This document shows positions 1-11,570 of a stretch of DNA of 64,000 nt, in pieces (within the stretch, counting starts at the first letter, position 1; every line of letters begins with the position of its first letter). The notes under the pieces were generated by a model. It did no database searches and was not told the origin of the DNA. It saw nothing but the letters and a program-made list of their open reading frames with translations. The DNA is from Mesomycoplasma molare (GTDB lineage: Bacteria; Bacillota_I; Bacilli_A; Mycoplasmatales; Metamycoplasmataceae), in NCBI RefSeq assembly GCF_024918955.1, contig NZ_CP103423.1, positions 620,001 through 684,000 of the forward strand, written 5' to 3'. A program made the position numbers and the translations under genes.

Positions 1-279
1 TATTTTGTGGAAGTTAATTTAGATGTAATTAAAAATAAAAAAAATAGTTTTAAACAATGTAATTCAAAACCTTTAAAAACTAGAGATATAACTTTTACGA
101 TAAATAAAAAAGAAAGTATTCAAGAAAAAATTCAGGAAATAAATAGCATTTATGACTCTATATTTTCTATAAAAGTAAAAGACATTTACGAAACTGAAGA
201 AGTAAATAAAATTACATTAAATATCGTCTGCGATGAAAATGGTATGGAGTTAATCGACAAAAAATATAATAATCAGTAA
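1..279 (+). CDS. Hypothetical protein, 5'-truncated by window edge
   Basis: The frame is open from the first base of the window and ends at TAA 277-279, so the true start probably lies to the left; a GTG at position 7 is the only internal start near the edge. The visible part is about 90 residues, Lys/Asn/Ile-rich, without membrane segment or recognisable motif. It ends 8 bp before the start of the 1582-residue protein, so the two are probably co-transcribed. No family recognised. Confidence 0.6.
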   Translation, partial: YFVEVNLDVIKNKKNSFKQCNSKPLKTRDITFTINKKESIQEKIQEINSIYDSIFSIKVKDIYETEEVNKITLNIVCDENGMELIDKKYNNQ

Positions 280-287
280 AATTTCTC

Positions 288-3200
288 ATGAAAAAGAAAA
301 CTAAAAAATTACTTTTATTAACATTTTCTATAATAACTACTAGTTCTGTAATTAGTAGTATTATTTTTTTTAATGAAAAAAATTCAAGAATTAATAAATT
401 AAAACCTTATATCAACAATGAAGAATTGCTTTCAATAGAGTCGAGAATTCAATTTTATGACGATAATACTTTTAACAAAATTTTAAATTTTGTATTAAAT
501 AGACATAATTATTTCAATTCTTCTTTAATTCAATATGACAAAAAATATGAAAATAAATTAAAATTATATGATTTTCTTTCCTTTCAAGAAAGTGAGTTAA
601 AAATCAAATCTTTCTTTAAAAGTACTTATTTTCAATTAGAAGAATTAAACGGTTTAGACAAAAATTTTTTTAGTGATTTATTAATAAAAAAGCAATATTT
701 TAATAATTTAATGAAAGAGTTTGAATCTGAATTTTTAAAAATTGAAAAATTCATTAATGAATTAGATAATGATAATATAAAATTATTTTTTCAAAAAAAT
801 TTAATCAATTTAATTAGTAAAGGTACTTTTAAAGATAATTGAAATGATATTAATACTACTATAAAATTTTTTAATCAAATTCAGGAAACAAAAAACATGT
901 ACTTTAATTTAAATAATCCTAAATTAAATTCATTACTTTCAAATATAGATAATTTATTTAGTGCTAATGATTTTTATGATTTTAGAAAAAAAATTGAAGA
1001 ACACTTTCAAAAAATTAAAACAACTGTTTTTGAGCAAAAATTATTGAATAATAATTTCAATTTTAGTAAAACAAAAGTATTAAAAAATATAGAAAATGAA
1101 TCTAATATTAATATTTTCAAAAAAGATAATCTTTTAGAAACTATAGATACTTTATTTTTAAATAGTCAACTTCAGGAAATTAATATAAAAGATTTTCTAC
1201 TAAATAATAGCATAATAGAAAGAAAAGAAAACAATCTTCGAATCATAAATTCTCTAGCTATTTCCGATAAAAATAAAGAAAATTTTTTATCAGAAAATAA
1301 TTTTAAATTCGACTTAAAAGAAGTTGAAGAATTTCAAAATAAAATTGAAAATCTTAAAAAAAACATTCAACTTTTTAAAGAAAAATTTGATAGTATTGAA
1401 GCAAATAAAAACTCTTTAAACAATAATCAAAAATACTATTGAATTAATTTTTTATATAATATTAAAAAATTCTATAATCAAGAAGCTTTTGATTTTCCTG
1501 ATTTTTGAATGCTAAAAGACGTTATTTTTTTTCTTGAAAATAAAATAAAAATAATCGAAGACATAAAAAATGTAAAAGATAAAAACGAATCTTTACTAAC
1601 TATTTTTGAAAATGATATTAACAAAAACTTTATTTTTAATAAGCATAAAAATTTTGCTAAATATGATTTAGAATACTACTCTTTTTCAGCTTCTATTAAT
1701 AAAGAAAATTTAATGCTAATTTTAGAAAAAAACAATTTATTAAATATACAGATGAAAATAGTTGATATTAAATTAGATTCCAATAATTTAAATTCTTTAA
1801 AAGTAACCCTAGAGTTTGAGCACAAATTAGATAAAACACTAAATATAAATAAAATATTTACATTAAACTTTACAAATGATATAAATCCAATTTTAAATAA
1901 TATAAGTGATTTCTTGGATGATTATTGTTTGATTGACTATAATAAATTTTCTGATTTTAATGAAAGTGAATTCTTAAACTTAGAAAACTATGATCCTTTT
2001 ATCATTAAACCTATAGAAAGTCAAAAAATAAATAACTTTTTTAAATTTAAGATAAAAAACTTTTATAAAGATAATGATGAGTGAAAAATAGAAACTGAAA
2101 TTTTATATCATGATCAAATTATTAGAATAAAAACATTTAAACTTAAAAATATTCCTGTTTTTACAACTTTAACGCAAAATCAAAGAGATAAAAATAAAAT
2201 TTTAGCTATAATCAATAATGACCACAATGCTAATAAACTATTTCAAAACATAAAACAAATTAACAACAAAAATCATAGCGAATATTTTGTAACAGAAATA
2301 GAACAAGCTTTTGAAGATAGTTACATTTTACCTCGATTAAATAACTATCAAATCTACCTGCATTCTATTAAGGAAATAAATTTTCAAGAGTCAAGTGCTA
2401 AAGTTTTCTTTTGATACAAAGAAAATGGAAAAATTATTGATCAACCAACTGAAGAACAAATAAATAACAATTATCTTATTATTAAAAATTTTAGACCTAT
2501 TTCTTTTTTGATGAATAAATCTAAAAGTTCTTTTTTTCAATTGCATGATTTTAAAAATGGAAATGAATTTTTGGTTGAAGATGAATATTTTCAAATAGCT
2601 AATAAAATTGATGAAAGAATGTTTATTTTGGCTAAAAGCAGCGGAATAGTAAATTCAGAGAAAGACATTACTAAATTTAGTTCATTAAATGTTACAGATT
2701 TTATTGAACAACAAGCGTTTAATAAATTAAATTACTTTATAAGATGGAATATTGATAAAAATAGCAATCAAAAAATTAGTGAAAATTTTGAAAATGAATG
2801 ATTTGTGCCATTTGATAGCTCTACAATTATTAAAGATTTTTCCGAAAATGAAAAGGTCGCTGTTAATAAATTATTAACAAACTATTTTGTTTATTATTAT
2901 GATATAAAAAGAATAGAAGAAAAAACTTTAAGCTTTAAAATCGGCTTTATAAATAAATTTAATTCTAAAAAAAGATTTACAACTGAAAAAGAATATACAA
3001 TCCATAATGTTAATAATCACTATCAGCAAACGCTTTATCCTGAAATTATTTTAAATAAAATAAAATATTCTGATCTAATTATAAACACAGAAGAAATAAA
3101 TAAAAAAGATTTTGAATTTTGAAAAAATAATTTACATGAATTAAATAAATTTATCAAACTTAAATTAGCGGATAAAATCTTTTATAAAAATTTTTGAATT

Positions 3201-5036
3201 CCTAAAAATAATATAAAAGTTCATTCTTTAGTAATTAATGAAACTAGAGATCTTTTTATAAATTTTTCATTTCTAAATTTTGATAATAATATATTAATAG
3301 GTAATAATTACTACAAAATAGGTGAACTAAACTATAAATATGATATAAAATCAGAATGAATTAATAATTTTACTTTTACTAATGAAAACTTAAAAACTTT
3401 CTTTTTTTCATTTGATAGAGTAAAAAGAGAAAGAAAAATCGAACAAAACTATTTAGATTTAAAGATAAGTACTCTGAATGACAATTTATTGGAGTGAACT
3501 TTTAAACAAAAATATATTAAAAAAAGTTTTTTAAATAATGAATATAATATAAACAAAAACATAAATTTAGATATTCATTTTCATTTAGTAGAACAATTAA
3601 ATTCTAGTTTTGATAATAATTCATACATTTTAGATCTTAAAATTGATTTTAATAAGTTATTTAAAGAAAAGATAATTTATCAACAAATTAAAAGAAAAAT
3701 AAAAAATTATGAACTAATATTTAATACAGAAATAAAATTAGACGATAACAATAATGTAATTTTAAAATTATTTTCTAGAAATGAAAATTTTAAAATTATA
3801 AATAATTATAATAACATTGATTTTTCAACTAATTCTAATTTAAAATTTATAGTTTTTTCTCAATTTAATTCAATAGAGGCAAAAATTAGTTATACAAGTA
3901 GTAAAGAAGAGGAAATATATCAAAATGATACTAATCTTTTTGATTATAATAACGTTTGGTACAATCAGTTTAATGAACCTATATTATTTAATAATAAAAT
4001 AGAAAAAATATTAAATGAAGATGAATACGATCCCAATCAAAATGTAAATTATATGTTACATGAAGGGTTTTTATTAGATAGAAATATAATAAAAAAAGAA
4101 TGAATAGAAAACGAAACTATCAATAACATTTATAATCGTTCTATTAATTTTAATAAAGGAAGCGCTAGTATTTTATCTAAAGTAAATGATGATCCTAACG
4201 ATCTAAGATTTTATATTTTAACTAACTTTCACATAGAAGGTCAAAAAGATGGAATTGAAAATATTAGCGATATACAAAGAGAAAATTTATTAAAAAAAGA
4301 AGTAAATAATCAAAATAAATCAATTTCGATTTATCATAAATTTTTGTACAATAATTTAGAAAATGGTTTTAAAGTCGTTAATAGAAATGGCCAACAAAAA
4401 GATTTTTTCACTTTAGGAATTAACAATGTTGATTCAAATATAATTTGGATAGGTAAAAACCAAATAAATAATTCAAATGAAATTGCACCTTTTTTTGATG
4501 CAACTATAACTATTATTGATTTTAATAAAAAAATAGATGATATTATTAACAATCAAGCCATTGCTTTTATTTCTTTTTTAAATAACTTAAAAGAAATTAA
4601 ACCTGTAAATTTAAATTTTAATTTTAATGCAAGTAAAATTAATTTATCTCATTATAAAAATACTATTTATAGCGGTTTTCCTTTATTAAATAATGTTGGA
4701 TATATAACCCATAGAAGTGAACAAGATGAAAATAAAATCATAATTAGAACTAATAAAAATTATGTGCAATCTTGAATAAATGGAGGTAATTCAGGAACTA
4801 ATATTTTTGATACTAAAAGTAATTTAGTTGCACTTTGAAATTCCGGTATTGCTATGAATTATTCAGTTGCTTGAAATTATATAAGAGAAAATATTAATTA
4901 TTTTGGTATTAATTCAGAAAATCAACATCCATTAGATTCTGAAAATATTAATTCTTTGTTTGCTCAAATATTGAGAGCAAATTTAACTAAACCTAATTTT
5001 ATCTCTATACCTTGATTCACAAATAAAAAATTTTAA
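288..5036 (+). CDS. Very large membrane-anchored protein of unknown function (1582 aa)
   Basis: A single frame runs from ATG 288 to TAA 5034-5036 when TGA is read as Trp; more than ten in-frame TGA codons would otherwise chop it up. Residues about 6-28 form one hydrophobic segment after a KKKTKK start, with no lipobox cysteine, so it is likely anchored by its N-terminus with the rest outside the cell. The body is Asn/Lys/Ile/Phe-rich, without obvious catalytic motifs. It follows a small gene by 8 bp and ends at a strong hairpin. Large partners of this kind occur in mycoplasma F1-like ATPase clusters and among surface proteins, but no ATPase subunit lies in the window, so I do not assign it. 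Confidence 0.8.
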
Positions 5037-5037
5037 T

Positions 5038-5067
5038 AAAAAGACATTCTTGTTAGAATGTCTTTTT
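5038..5067. terminator. Bidirectional Rho-independent terminator
   Basis: A perfect 13-bp stem (AAAAAGACATTCT) with loop TGTT has A and T runs at its two edges. It starts 2 bp after the 1582-residue gene and overlaps the original stop codon of transketolase from the other side, so it serves both converging units. Confidence 0.9.
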
Positions 5068-5230
5068 ATTTTGAAATAAAGTTTTTAACTTTTTCTACTA
5101 ATGTTTTAGTATTAAATCCATTATGTTCATAGACAAAAGGTCCTGGCGCACTATGACCAAAATCTTTTGCTAAATGGGCATCAAATTTATTATATTTAGA
5201 AAGTTTATATCACATAGAATCATTTGAAGA
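5066..5230 (-). pseudogene. tkt: Detached C-terminal tail of transketolase
   Basis: Directly after the TAA at 5231-5233 the same frame continues for 54 sense codons to TAA 5066-5068. The encoded tail still looks like a transketolase C-terminus (SSNDSMWYKL, then HLAKDFGHSAPG). The only defect is one codon, TAA where Glu (GAA) is expected after LFAI. It is not expected to be translated unless there is readthrough. Confidence 0.75.
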
Positions 5231-7009
5231 TTAGATTGCAAATAATGGTTTTTTATCTAATTTTAATTCTTTAATTAAAACTTCATCTTCTAATAATAGT
5301 TGTAATGAAGGAACAGAAACCACGTTTGCTTTAATATTTTCTTTCATAAGTTCATTAGCTACATTATAAGCTAATTCAACTTCTGAACCAGAAGCTAAAA
5401 GTGTTAAATCAAATTCTTTTTCTTCTTTGATAAAGTATCCTGCTTTAAATTCATTTCCTTGTTTGTTGAATGATTTAATTTCTTGACGACAAGCGATTAT
5501 TGCACTAGGAGTTTTTTGTAAATTAAGTGCATATTTAAATGAATTTAACATTTCGTTTTCATCTGCAGGTCTAAATACTAAATAATTAGGAATGGAACGT
5601 AACATTGTTAATTGTTCAACAGGCTGATGTGTAGGACCATCTCCTCCTACTTGATAAGAATCGTGAGTAAAGATAGAAACACCAGGTATTTCCATTAATG
5701 CACCCAATCTTAAAGCTGATTTAGCATAATCTGAAAATACTAAAAAAGTTGAAGCTAGGGTTTTTAGTCCTGAATGAAGATAAATACCATTATTGATTGC
5801 AATCATTGCAAATTCTCTAATTCCGTATTTAATATTTTTATTATCGTTAAATCCTACTTTAGTTGCGGCTCTTAAATCTGCTGAACCACCTATGATAGTG
5901 TAATAATTTTTATCTAAATAATCAACAATCTCACCAACATAGTTTCTTGTTGCTACATTTGATTGTTTAAATTTTAAATCTGAAAAAGTAAATTTCTCAT
6001 TTTGATGATTAATTATTTTTTCTAACTCAGCTGCTAAAATTGGGAATTTTTCTTTATAAATTAAGAATTTAGCTTCTCATTTTTTATATGACGCATTTTT
6101 TGTATGCATCATTTTATTACCAAGTTCATATGCTTTACTATCATATTCAAAAGGTATCAAAGTAGATAAAGAAAGTTTTTTCTTAAATTCAATTGTTTCT
6201 GTTTCATTTAAAATACCGTTATGACCTTTAGAAAGATTAGCCATTGGTGTAGCAAAAGCGATGGTTGTAGGCACTTGAATATAAGTTGGCCTCATATTTC
6301 TTTTTGCTCTTGTTATAGCTTTTTCTATTTCTTCTGGATCATTACTTTTTAAAATAATTACATTAAAATTATTAGATTTAAAGAAATTAGCAAAATCGAT
6401 ATTATTAACTTCTGAAGCCTTTGAATCAATTTGTACATTATTAAAATCATGAATTAAAATTAATTTGTTTAATTTATTTGTACCCGCAAATTGAATGGCT
6501 TCTAACGCTACTCCCTCTTGTAAATCACCATCTCCACATAAAGCAAAAACAGAGTGATTTAATATTTTAAAATCAAATTGATTAAATTTTTCAGCTAGAT
6601 GGTGAGCACTTCACGCCATACCAACAGCCATAGCCACACCTTGTCCTAAAGGACCAGTAGAAGCATCAACATAATCTAATTTATCAATTTCAGGGTGAGA
6701 AGGAGTTTTTGAATTAAATTCTTTGTGATTTTTAATATCTTCTATTGATAGTAAACCAAGTAAATGATAAAGTGAATATAACCCCATTGAGCCATGTCCT
6801 GCAGATAATACAAAACGATCTCTATCTATTCATTTAGGATTTAATGATGAAAAATGCATTTTTTTAGCAACAAGTGAATAAAATATTTCACTCGCCCCCA
6901 AAGCCATACCTATATGACCTTGTTTTGCCTTATTAATTCCATCTATAGCAATAGCTCTCATAGTAGAAATAAAGTTTTTATTGTCATTTCTGACAGTTTT
7001 TTTTGCCAT
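5231..7009 (-). CDS. tkt: Transketolase, truncated by an in-frame TAA
   Basis: Transketolase moves two-carbon ketol units between sugar phosphates in the non-oxidative pentose-phosphate pathway using thiamine diphosphate. Visible motifs are GHGSMGLYS near residue 70, the ThDP/metal motif [13 protein letters not shown] near 159, and in the pyrimidine domain [20 protein letters not shown]. The original gene spanned 5066-7009 (647 residues); a TAA at 5231 stops it after 592, removing most of the last strand-helix units of the C-terminal domain. That domain is not catalytic in the family, so activity may survive. The start ATG is 1 bp after the ulaA stop, with GAGGGAAAA inside the ulaA end as ribosome site, so translation is coupled to the PTS genes. 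A sequencing error is possible. Confidence 0.9.
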
Positions 7010-7010
7010 T

Positions 7011-8531
7011 TTAGTTAGCTAATTTTCCCTCTTTATTTTTAAATTTTTTTAAAAGTCCATCAACGACTAATCCGATATATGCAACTAATGAAGCACCAAA
7101 TACTACTCATTTTCCTGCTTGTGGTATTAATCCTAAAATACCTGGAATAAATCCGATAAAGTAGTCAGTATCTCCTCAGTTTAAAGTAATAACATTTTTA
7201 GCATCTGCTGCATTTGATGAAATTAACAATACTCCTAATGCGTTTGTTGTTGTTGGTGTTCAATTTCCTAATACAAAGAATACAGGAACGAAGGTAATAA
7301 TTAATCCTCCAACAAATGGACCAACAATAGCACCTCAAATTCCACCTTTAACATTTCCAAATACTCCGGCAGTTGCTCCTAAGAAGAAGTGAGGAACTAA
7401 TCCTGGTAAGATAACAGCTGGAATTAAGTTTCCATATCCTAAACCAACAGTTATTAACATTCCTAAAATACCTGCTAAGAATGAAGAAATAAATCCAATA
7501 ATAACTGCATTTGGTGCATAAGGGAATACAACTGGACAGTCAACTGCTACTCTAGCATTTTTAATTAATTTGTCACTAATTCCTTTAAACATAGGAACTA
7601 ATTCTCCAACAAATAATCTAACTCCTGCTAAAATAATTTCAACTCCGGCTGTAAAAGTAAATGCTTGAACTATCATTGTAATAATTCAGTTACCATTTGA
7701 TAAAACTCCATGAGCAGGTGATCCTGCTTCTATTTTACCAAGTTCATACATTATTCCTGCAGGAATAAATGCAAACATATAGAAAACAAAAACAGTTAAT
7801 GAAATTGACACTAATGTATTTCTAAAGAAATATAATGATTGTGGGAATTTAATTTCTTCTGTTGAAAGAACTTTCCCTTTAGATAATTTAGCAATACCTT
7901 CACCGATTAAACCGGATAAAGCATAACCAAATCCTCCTGTATTTCCTAAAGCTATTTCATCTGTTCCAACAATTTGTCTCATGTATCTTTGTTGAACAGC
8001 TGGAGAAATAACCATATATATTGCAAGAACAATAGCTCCCGCTACTAGTGCAAGTGTAAAATCTAATGCACTATTATTAAAATCAAATCCAACTACGTAC
8101 ATAACTGCAGCTAACATTAATGAGCTATAGTATAGAACGTGTCCTGATAAATAAACGTATTTAAATCTTGAAGTTAAAGCTAAAGCAATATTTAATAACA
8201 TTGCCACTAACATAATTAGTGATCCTAATGTAGCAATTTCAGGAAGTGCTTTTGATAAAGCTCCTGCAAATGCATCGTTGTTAGGAATAACTCCACTTAA
8301 ATTGTAAACTTGTTGGAAAACAGGTTGGAAGTTATTTAGTGAACCTACCAGCACACCAGCTCCTCCACCTAAAATAAGAAATCCAACAATAACTTTGAAT
8401 GTACTAATAATAACTTGTGATGCTTTTTTTCTTAAAACAAGTGCACCAATTAGTGTAAAGATACCAACTAATAAAGCAGGTGTACCTACAAATGCCTTAA
8501 GAAATGTTAACATTCAATTAAGAAATGCCAT
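7011..8531 (-). CDS. ulaA: Ascorbate-type PTS permease component IIC (UlaA/SgaT family)
   Basis: This 506-residue, very hydrophobic protein has about a dozen membrane segments and matches the UlaA/SgaT family of L-ascorbate PTS permeases, which import the substrate as its 6-phosphate. Recognisable stretches are the ALVLRKKASQVI region near the start, GNTGGFGYALSGLIGEGIAKLSKGK mid-protein in shorter form (GNTGGFGYALSG), and FPYAPNAVIIGF near residue 340. Start ATG 8531 is preceded by AGAAAGGAT. One TGA Trp (residue 6) and another mid-gene interrupt the frame in the standard code. It lies downstream of ulaC and ulaB, which provide the soluble phosphotransfer domains, and upstream of tkt. Confidence 0.9.
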
Positions 8532-8550
8532 ATTCTTATCCTTTCTATTT

Positions 8551-8823
8551 TTAAATTTTTAATGTTTCTTTTAATTTTTGCTCTAATTCATCTTTTGATA
8601 AGATATTTAATAAAACAATCATTCTTTCTTTTGGAAAGTCTAATGTTGGAGCAACATCTGCTCCAACAACTACATAATCAACTCCATTTTTAGAAAATGA
8701 AGAAATATTTGTATGTTCTACAGAGTCGTATTCAACTCCTAATTTATCTAAAACAGATTTTACATTCATTTCTAATAGCAGACTTGAACCTAAACCTGAA
8801 CCACAAACACATTTAACGTTCAT
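8551..8823 (-). CDS. ulaB: PTS component IIB, ascorbate type (UlaB)
   Basis: The 90-residue protein has the IIB phosphocysteine loop CVCGSGLGSS at residues 5-14, where the second Cys (residue 7) receives phosphate from IIA and passes it to the sugar at IIC. Length fits UlaB/SgaB (about 90-100). Its ATG overlaps the ulaC stop codon by one base (TAATG), a translationally coupled pair. The cytosolic protein works with UlaC and UlaA encoded on either side. Confidence 0.92.
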   Translation of the reverse strand: MNVKCVCGSGLGSSLLLEMNVKSVLDKLGVEYDSVEHTNISSFSKNGVDYVVVGADVAPTLDFPKERMIVLLNILSKDELEQKLKETLKI

Positions 8824-9269
8824 TATTTAACCTCATATTTTTTTATTAATTCTAAAAATTCACTCATTGATTCTACTTTTAATGCTTGTTGTTTAAATTC
8901 TTCATTCATAAAATAATTACCAAATTGTTGAATAAATCCTATATGAGAAGTACTATCAGGTGCAGAAAGGGTAATAATTATTCTAGCTGTTTTATCTTCT
9001 TGGTTATTAAAAACTACTTCATCTTTTAAAATTAAAGTAGATGTCGCCGCTTCTAAGCAATGATCTCCAGCAGGTCCATGAACTAAAGCTATTCCTTTTT
9101 CTAAAACGTAATAAGCTCCATATTGACTAGTTGATTCTAAAATTTTATTTTCTAATTCTCAAGTAGCTTTTTTTTCTTTAACCAATAATTCAACACCTTT
9201 ATGAACAATTTCTTTTCAATCCTTTTTTTCCTCTACTCACTCCATCATATTTTCATCAAATAACTTCAT
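8823..9269 (-). CDS. ulaC: PTS component IIA, ascorbate/fructose-mannitol type (UlaC)
   Basis: This 148-residue soluble protein has the IIA active-site context IALVHGPAGD around residue 75; that His accepts phosphate from HPr. Other IIA-like parts are LILKDEVVF and the C-terminal EFLELIKKYEV. Three TGA Trp codons occur in the first 45 residues. ATG 9269 follows GGGAGAAAAG. It is the first of three PTS components, 16 bp after a small membrane protein gene. Confidence 0.9.
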
Positions 9270-9285
9270 CTTTTCTCCCTTTGAC

Positions 9286-9591
9286 TTATTTTAAATTAAT
9301 AATTGCTAGTACAAAAAATAAAACTAAAACCAAAAGTAGAGTTAAAACAAAAAAAGCAAATATTAATTTTCCACCTTTTTCTGATGTTTTTGTTTCTACC
9401 TCTTTTGGAACTGGTAAACCTTTAACATAAAAAAACTTATTTGGATTTTTAAGTAATGATAATTCTTCTTTTTCTTTTTTTAAATATATTTCTTCTAATT
9501 GATTGAAATCTAAACTTTCTAAATACTTTAAGTCTAATTCATATTTATGATTTAAGATCTCAATCAATTCTTCTCTTCTTTTATCTTTCAT
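9286..9591 (-). CDS. Small C-tail-anchored membrane protein, unknown
   Basis: The 101-residue protein has a charged, helical N-terminal part (residues 1-75, rich in Glu, Lys and Leu) and one strong membrane segment near residues 77-98 (FAFFVLTLLLVLVLFFVLAI). Its start overlaps the end of the preceding membrane-protein gene by 11 bp, and ulaC follows 16 bp downstream, so it is inside the rpe-ula-tkt run. No family recognised; no evidence that it belongs to the PTS itself. Confidence 0.75.
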   Translation of the reverse strand: MKDKRREELIEILNHKYELDLKYLESLDFNQLEEIYLKKEKEELSLLKNPNKFFYVKGLPVPKEVETKTSEKGGKLIFAFFVLTLLLVLVLFFVLAIINLK

Positions 9592-10261
9592 TTAAACCCC
9601 AGTTTTTAAAACTCAAAATCAATTGTTTAAATACTTCGATATAAAAAGTTGAATATTTATTTAAAACATCAAATTTTTTATATTTCAAATAACTAAAAAT
9701 AAAATTTAAATATTGATCATTGTATTTTTCAATAAAGTAATTTTTAGTTTTTATGTAAATATTTTTTTGGACTCTATGGTTAATTATTAGATCTGTAATA
9801 ATAATTATTATTGCGATACTAATAAAAGAAATACTATAGTAAATTAAATTCAATGTCATTAAAACTATAAAAGTTGTTATAGAAATTAAAAAAACAATTT
9901 TAAATACTAAATTTATTTTTTCTTTTTTTTCACTTGTTTCTTCTAAATAAAATTTTAAAAAAATTAAATTTACAAAAGAAAATATTGTGTCATTTAAAAA
10001 TTCTTCATTTACATAAAAAATATTCTTTTTATAATCTATTTTTTTATGAAAATAGTTTTCCTTTAAACTAATATTAAATGTTTTGTTTTTTTCTTTTTTT
10101 TGAATATCATTTTTAATTATTTCTAAAGGTTTTTCTTTAGAAATTAAGTGAAATTTTTGATACTTGATTCTTAAATTTACTTTATATATAAAAAAAATGA
10201 AAATTTGAAAAAGTAATAATAATACAAAAAAGAATATACCTAAAATATTAAATTTAATCAT
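9581..10261 (-). CDS. Integral membrane protein, unknown
   Basis: The 226-residue product has an N-terminal membrane segment (residues about 4-27) and two adjacent ones near residues 122-165, with a Lys-rich soluble stretch between. The last 60 residues are soluble. It overlaps both neighbours (8 bp upstream, 11 bp downstream), a sign of tight co-translation. One Trp near the C-terminus is TGG, unusual among the host genes here. No recognised family. Confidence 0.78.
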   Translation of the reverse strand: MIKFNILGIFFFVLLLLFQIFIFFIYKVNLRIKYQKFHLISKEKPLEIIKNDIQKKEKNKTFNISLKENYFHKKIDYKKNIFYVNEEFLNDTIFSFVNLIFLKFYLEETSEKKEKINLVFKIVFLISITTFIVLMTLNLIYYSISFISIAIIIIITDLIINHRVQKNIYIKTKNYFIEKYNDQYLNFIFSYLKYKKFDVLNKYSTFYIEVFKQLILSFKNWGLNER

Positions 10262-10883
10262 TTATTTTTCCTTTAAATTTGTTATTTCTTAAAAATATAT
10301 TTGCTATATTTTTTGGATTATAATTAATTTCTCTTTCCAACTTTATTTCATCATTTAGTTCATAAATATTAGTAACTCTATAGTCAGTATGATTTATTAT
10401 GTTCTGTTTATCGATAGTTTCATCTATTAAAATAAGAACTTCTATTGGTTGATCCGTTTTCTTTTCCAATCATCTAGTTTGTTCTTTAAGTCATCTAGTT
10501 TCTCAAAGTTCTTTTTTGGTTTTTTTATTGTCTTTAACAAAAAAACAACCTTCATCGTTAATTTCAACTTTTTCTTTTTTAGTTGATAATATTAAATCAC
10601 TTAAAACATAAATTTTTTCTTTAGTTATAACAACACCACAAAAAAGTGAAAAACCATTTTTAGCCAAGTTGTTTTTAACTAAAATATTAGTTAGTACCAA
10701 AGAATCATTAAATGAATTGAATATTTTTAATTTTTCAATTGTTATTTTATTTATATGACCAATTTTATTTTGTTTAAAATCAATACTTTTTCCTTTTATC
10801 TTTTCGTAAATTCTAAATAAAATTACACCTAATAAAATGAGTCCTAGAATAGAACCCAAAACTATAACTGCAATATTAAGCAT
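10254..10883 (-). CDS. Single-pass membrane protein with a cytosolic domain, unknown
   Basis: The frame crosses three in-frame TGA codons (ELWETRW, TRWLEKK), joining what look like two short frames. I chose ATG 10883, which gives MLNIAVIVLGSILGLILLG, an N-terminal membrane segment; a TTG at 10925 would add 14 residues. The start overlaps the rpe stop by 8 bp and the end overlaps the next gene by 8 bp. The soluble part (about 180 residues) has a beta-rich stretch (SLFCGVVITKEKIYVLSDL) and a positively charged middle. It may be a nuclease-related or NERD-like domain, but I cannot support that; function unknown. Confidence 0.75.
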
Positions 10884-11520
10884 ATTTTTTATTTCATCAT
10901 TCTGAAAAATCTTTAATTGTTTCAAATGATCAAATAATTGATCCTCCTACAGCAACATCGATTTTATTGTTATAAAAAGAATCAGTATTTTCTTGTCTTA
11001 AACCACCGTCAGAATAAATCAATATTTCTGGGTTTATTTTTTTAATTTCTTCTACCTTTTTAAATAAATTTTCATCTAATTTTTGACCAGTTCCGCCAAT
11101 TTTATTTATTGTCATTAAAAGTATTTTTTTAGAATTTAAAACAATGTCTCTAAAATCATTTGGATCGTTATTAGCTTCAAGCATAATACCGAAAAAAACG
11201 TTTGGATAATTTTGAGAAATTTTATCAAATTCTTCTTTATTTATTTCTTTTGCAGGTAAAAAAATTGTTTCAAAACCAACTTGAACCAATCTTTCTATTA
11301 ATCTTAAAGGATTTTTAACCATTAAGTGTGCATCAAAATTAACATTTGGGTATCGTTTAATTAAAAATTCAGCAGCTTCAAAAGAAACACCAAAATTAGG
11401 TACATAAAAACTATCCATAAAATCAACATGAATATGTTTCATTCCGTTCTTTACTAACTCATCAATTGTTTCTAATGAAGTATAACTATTAATTGCACAA
11501 ATACTTTGAGAATATTTCAT
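10876..11520 (-). CDS. rpe: Ribulose-phosphate 3-epimerase
   Basis: Rpe interconverts D-ribulose 5-phosphate and D-xylulose 5-phosphate. The 214-residue TIM-barrel protein shows HVDFMDSFYVPN (residues about 31-42), DAHLMVKNP (near 68), IGGTGQK (phosphate loop) and YSDGGL, which carry the metal ligands and the catalytic Asp pair of the family. The frame passes three TGA Trp codons near the C-terminus and ends at TAA 10876-10878. ATG 11520 has AGGAG just upstream and is the first gene of the run leading through the PTS genes to transketolase, its natural partner. Confidence 0.92.
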
Positions 11521-11559
11521 AAAACTCCTAATTCTTTTAAATTATCCATGATATATTTT

Positions 11560-11565
11560 ATTATA
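11560..11565 (-). promoter_or_regulatory. Predicted -10 box of the rpe-ula-tkt run
   Basis: On the minus strand TATAAT lies about 40 bp upstream of the rpe ATG, with AGGAG as ribosome site between them. No clear -35 box, which is common in mycoplasmas. Confidence 0.5.
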
Positions 11566-11570
11566 ATTTT

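Noticed and set aside
288-5036. A string of short broken genes or a large pseudogene
   Set aside because: All internal stops are TGA; with TGA = Trp the frame is open from ATG to TAA. The same applies to most interrupted frames in the window.
1-5036. F1-like ATPase cluster of mycoplasmas
   Set aside because: A small gene followed by a very large membrane-anchored protein recalls such clusters, but no alpha- or beta-like ATPase subunit is in the window, and no sequence motif supports it.
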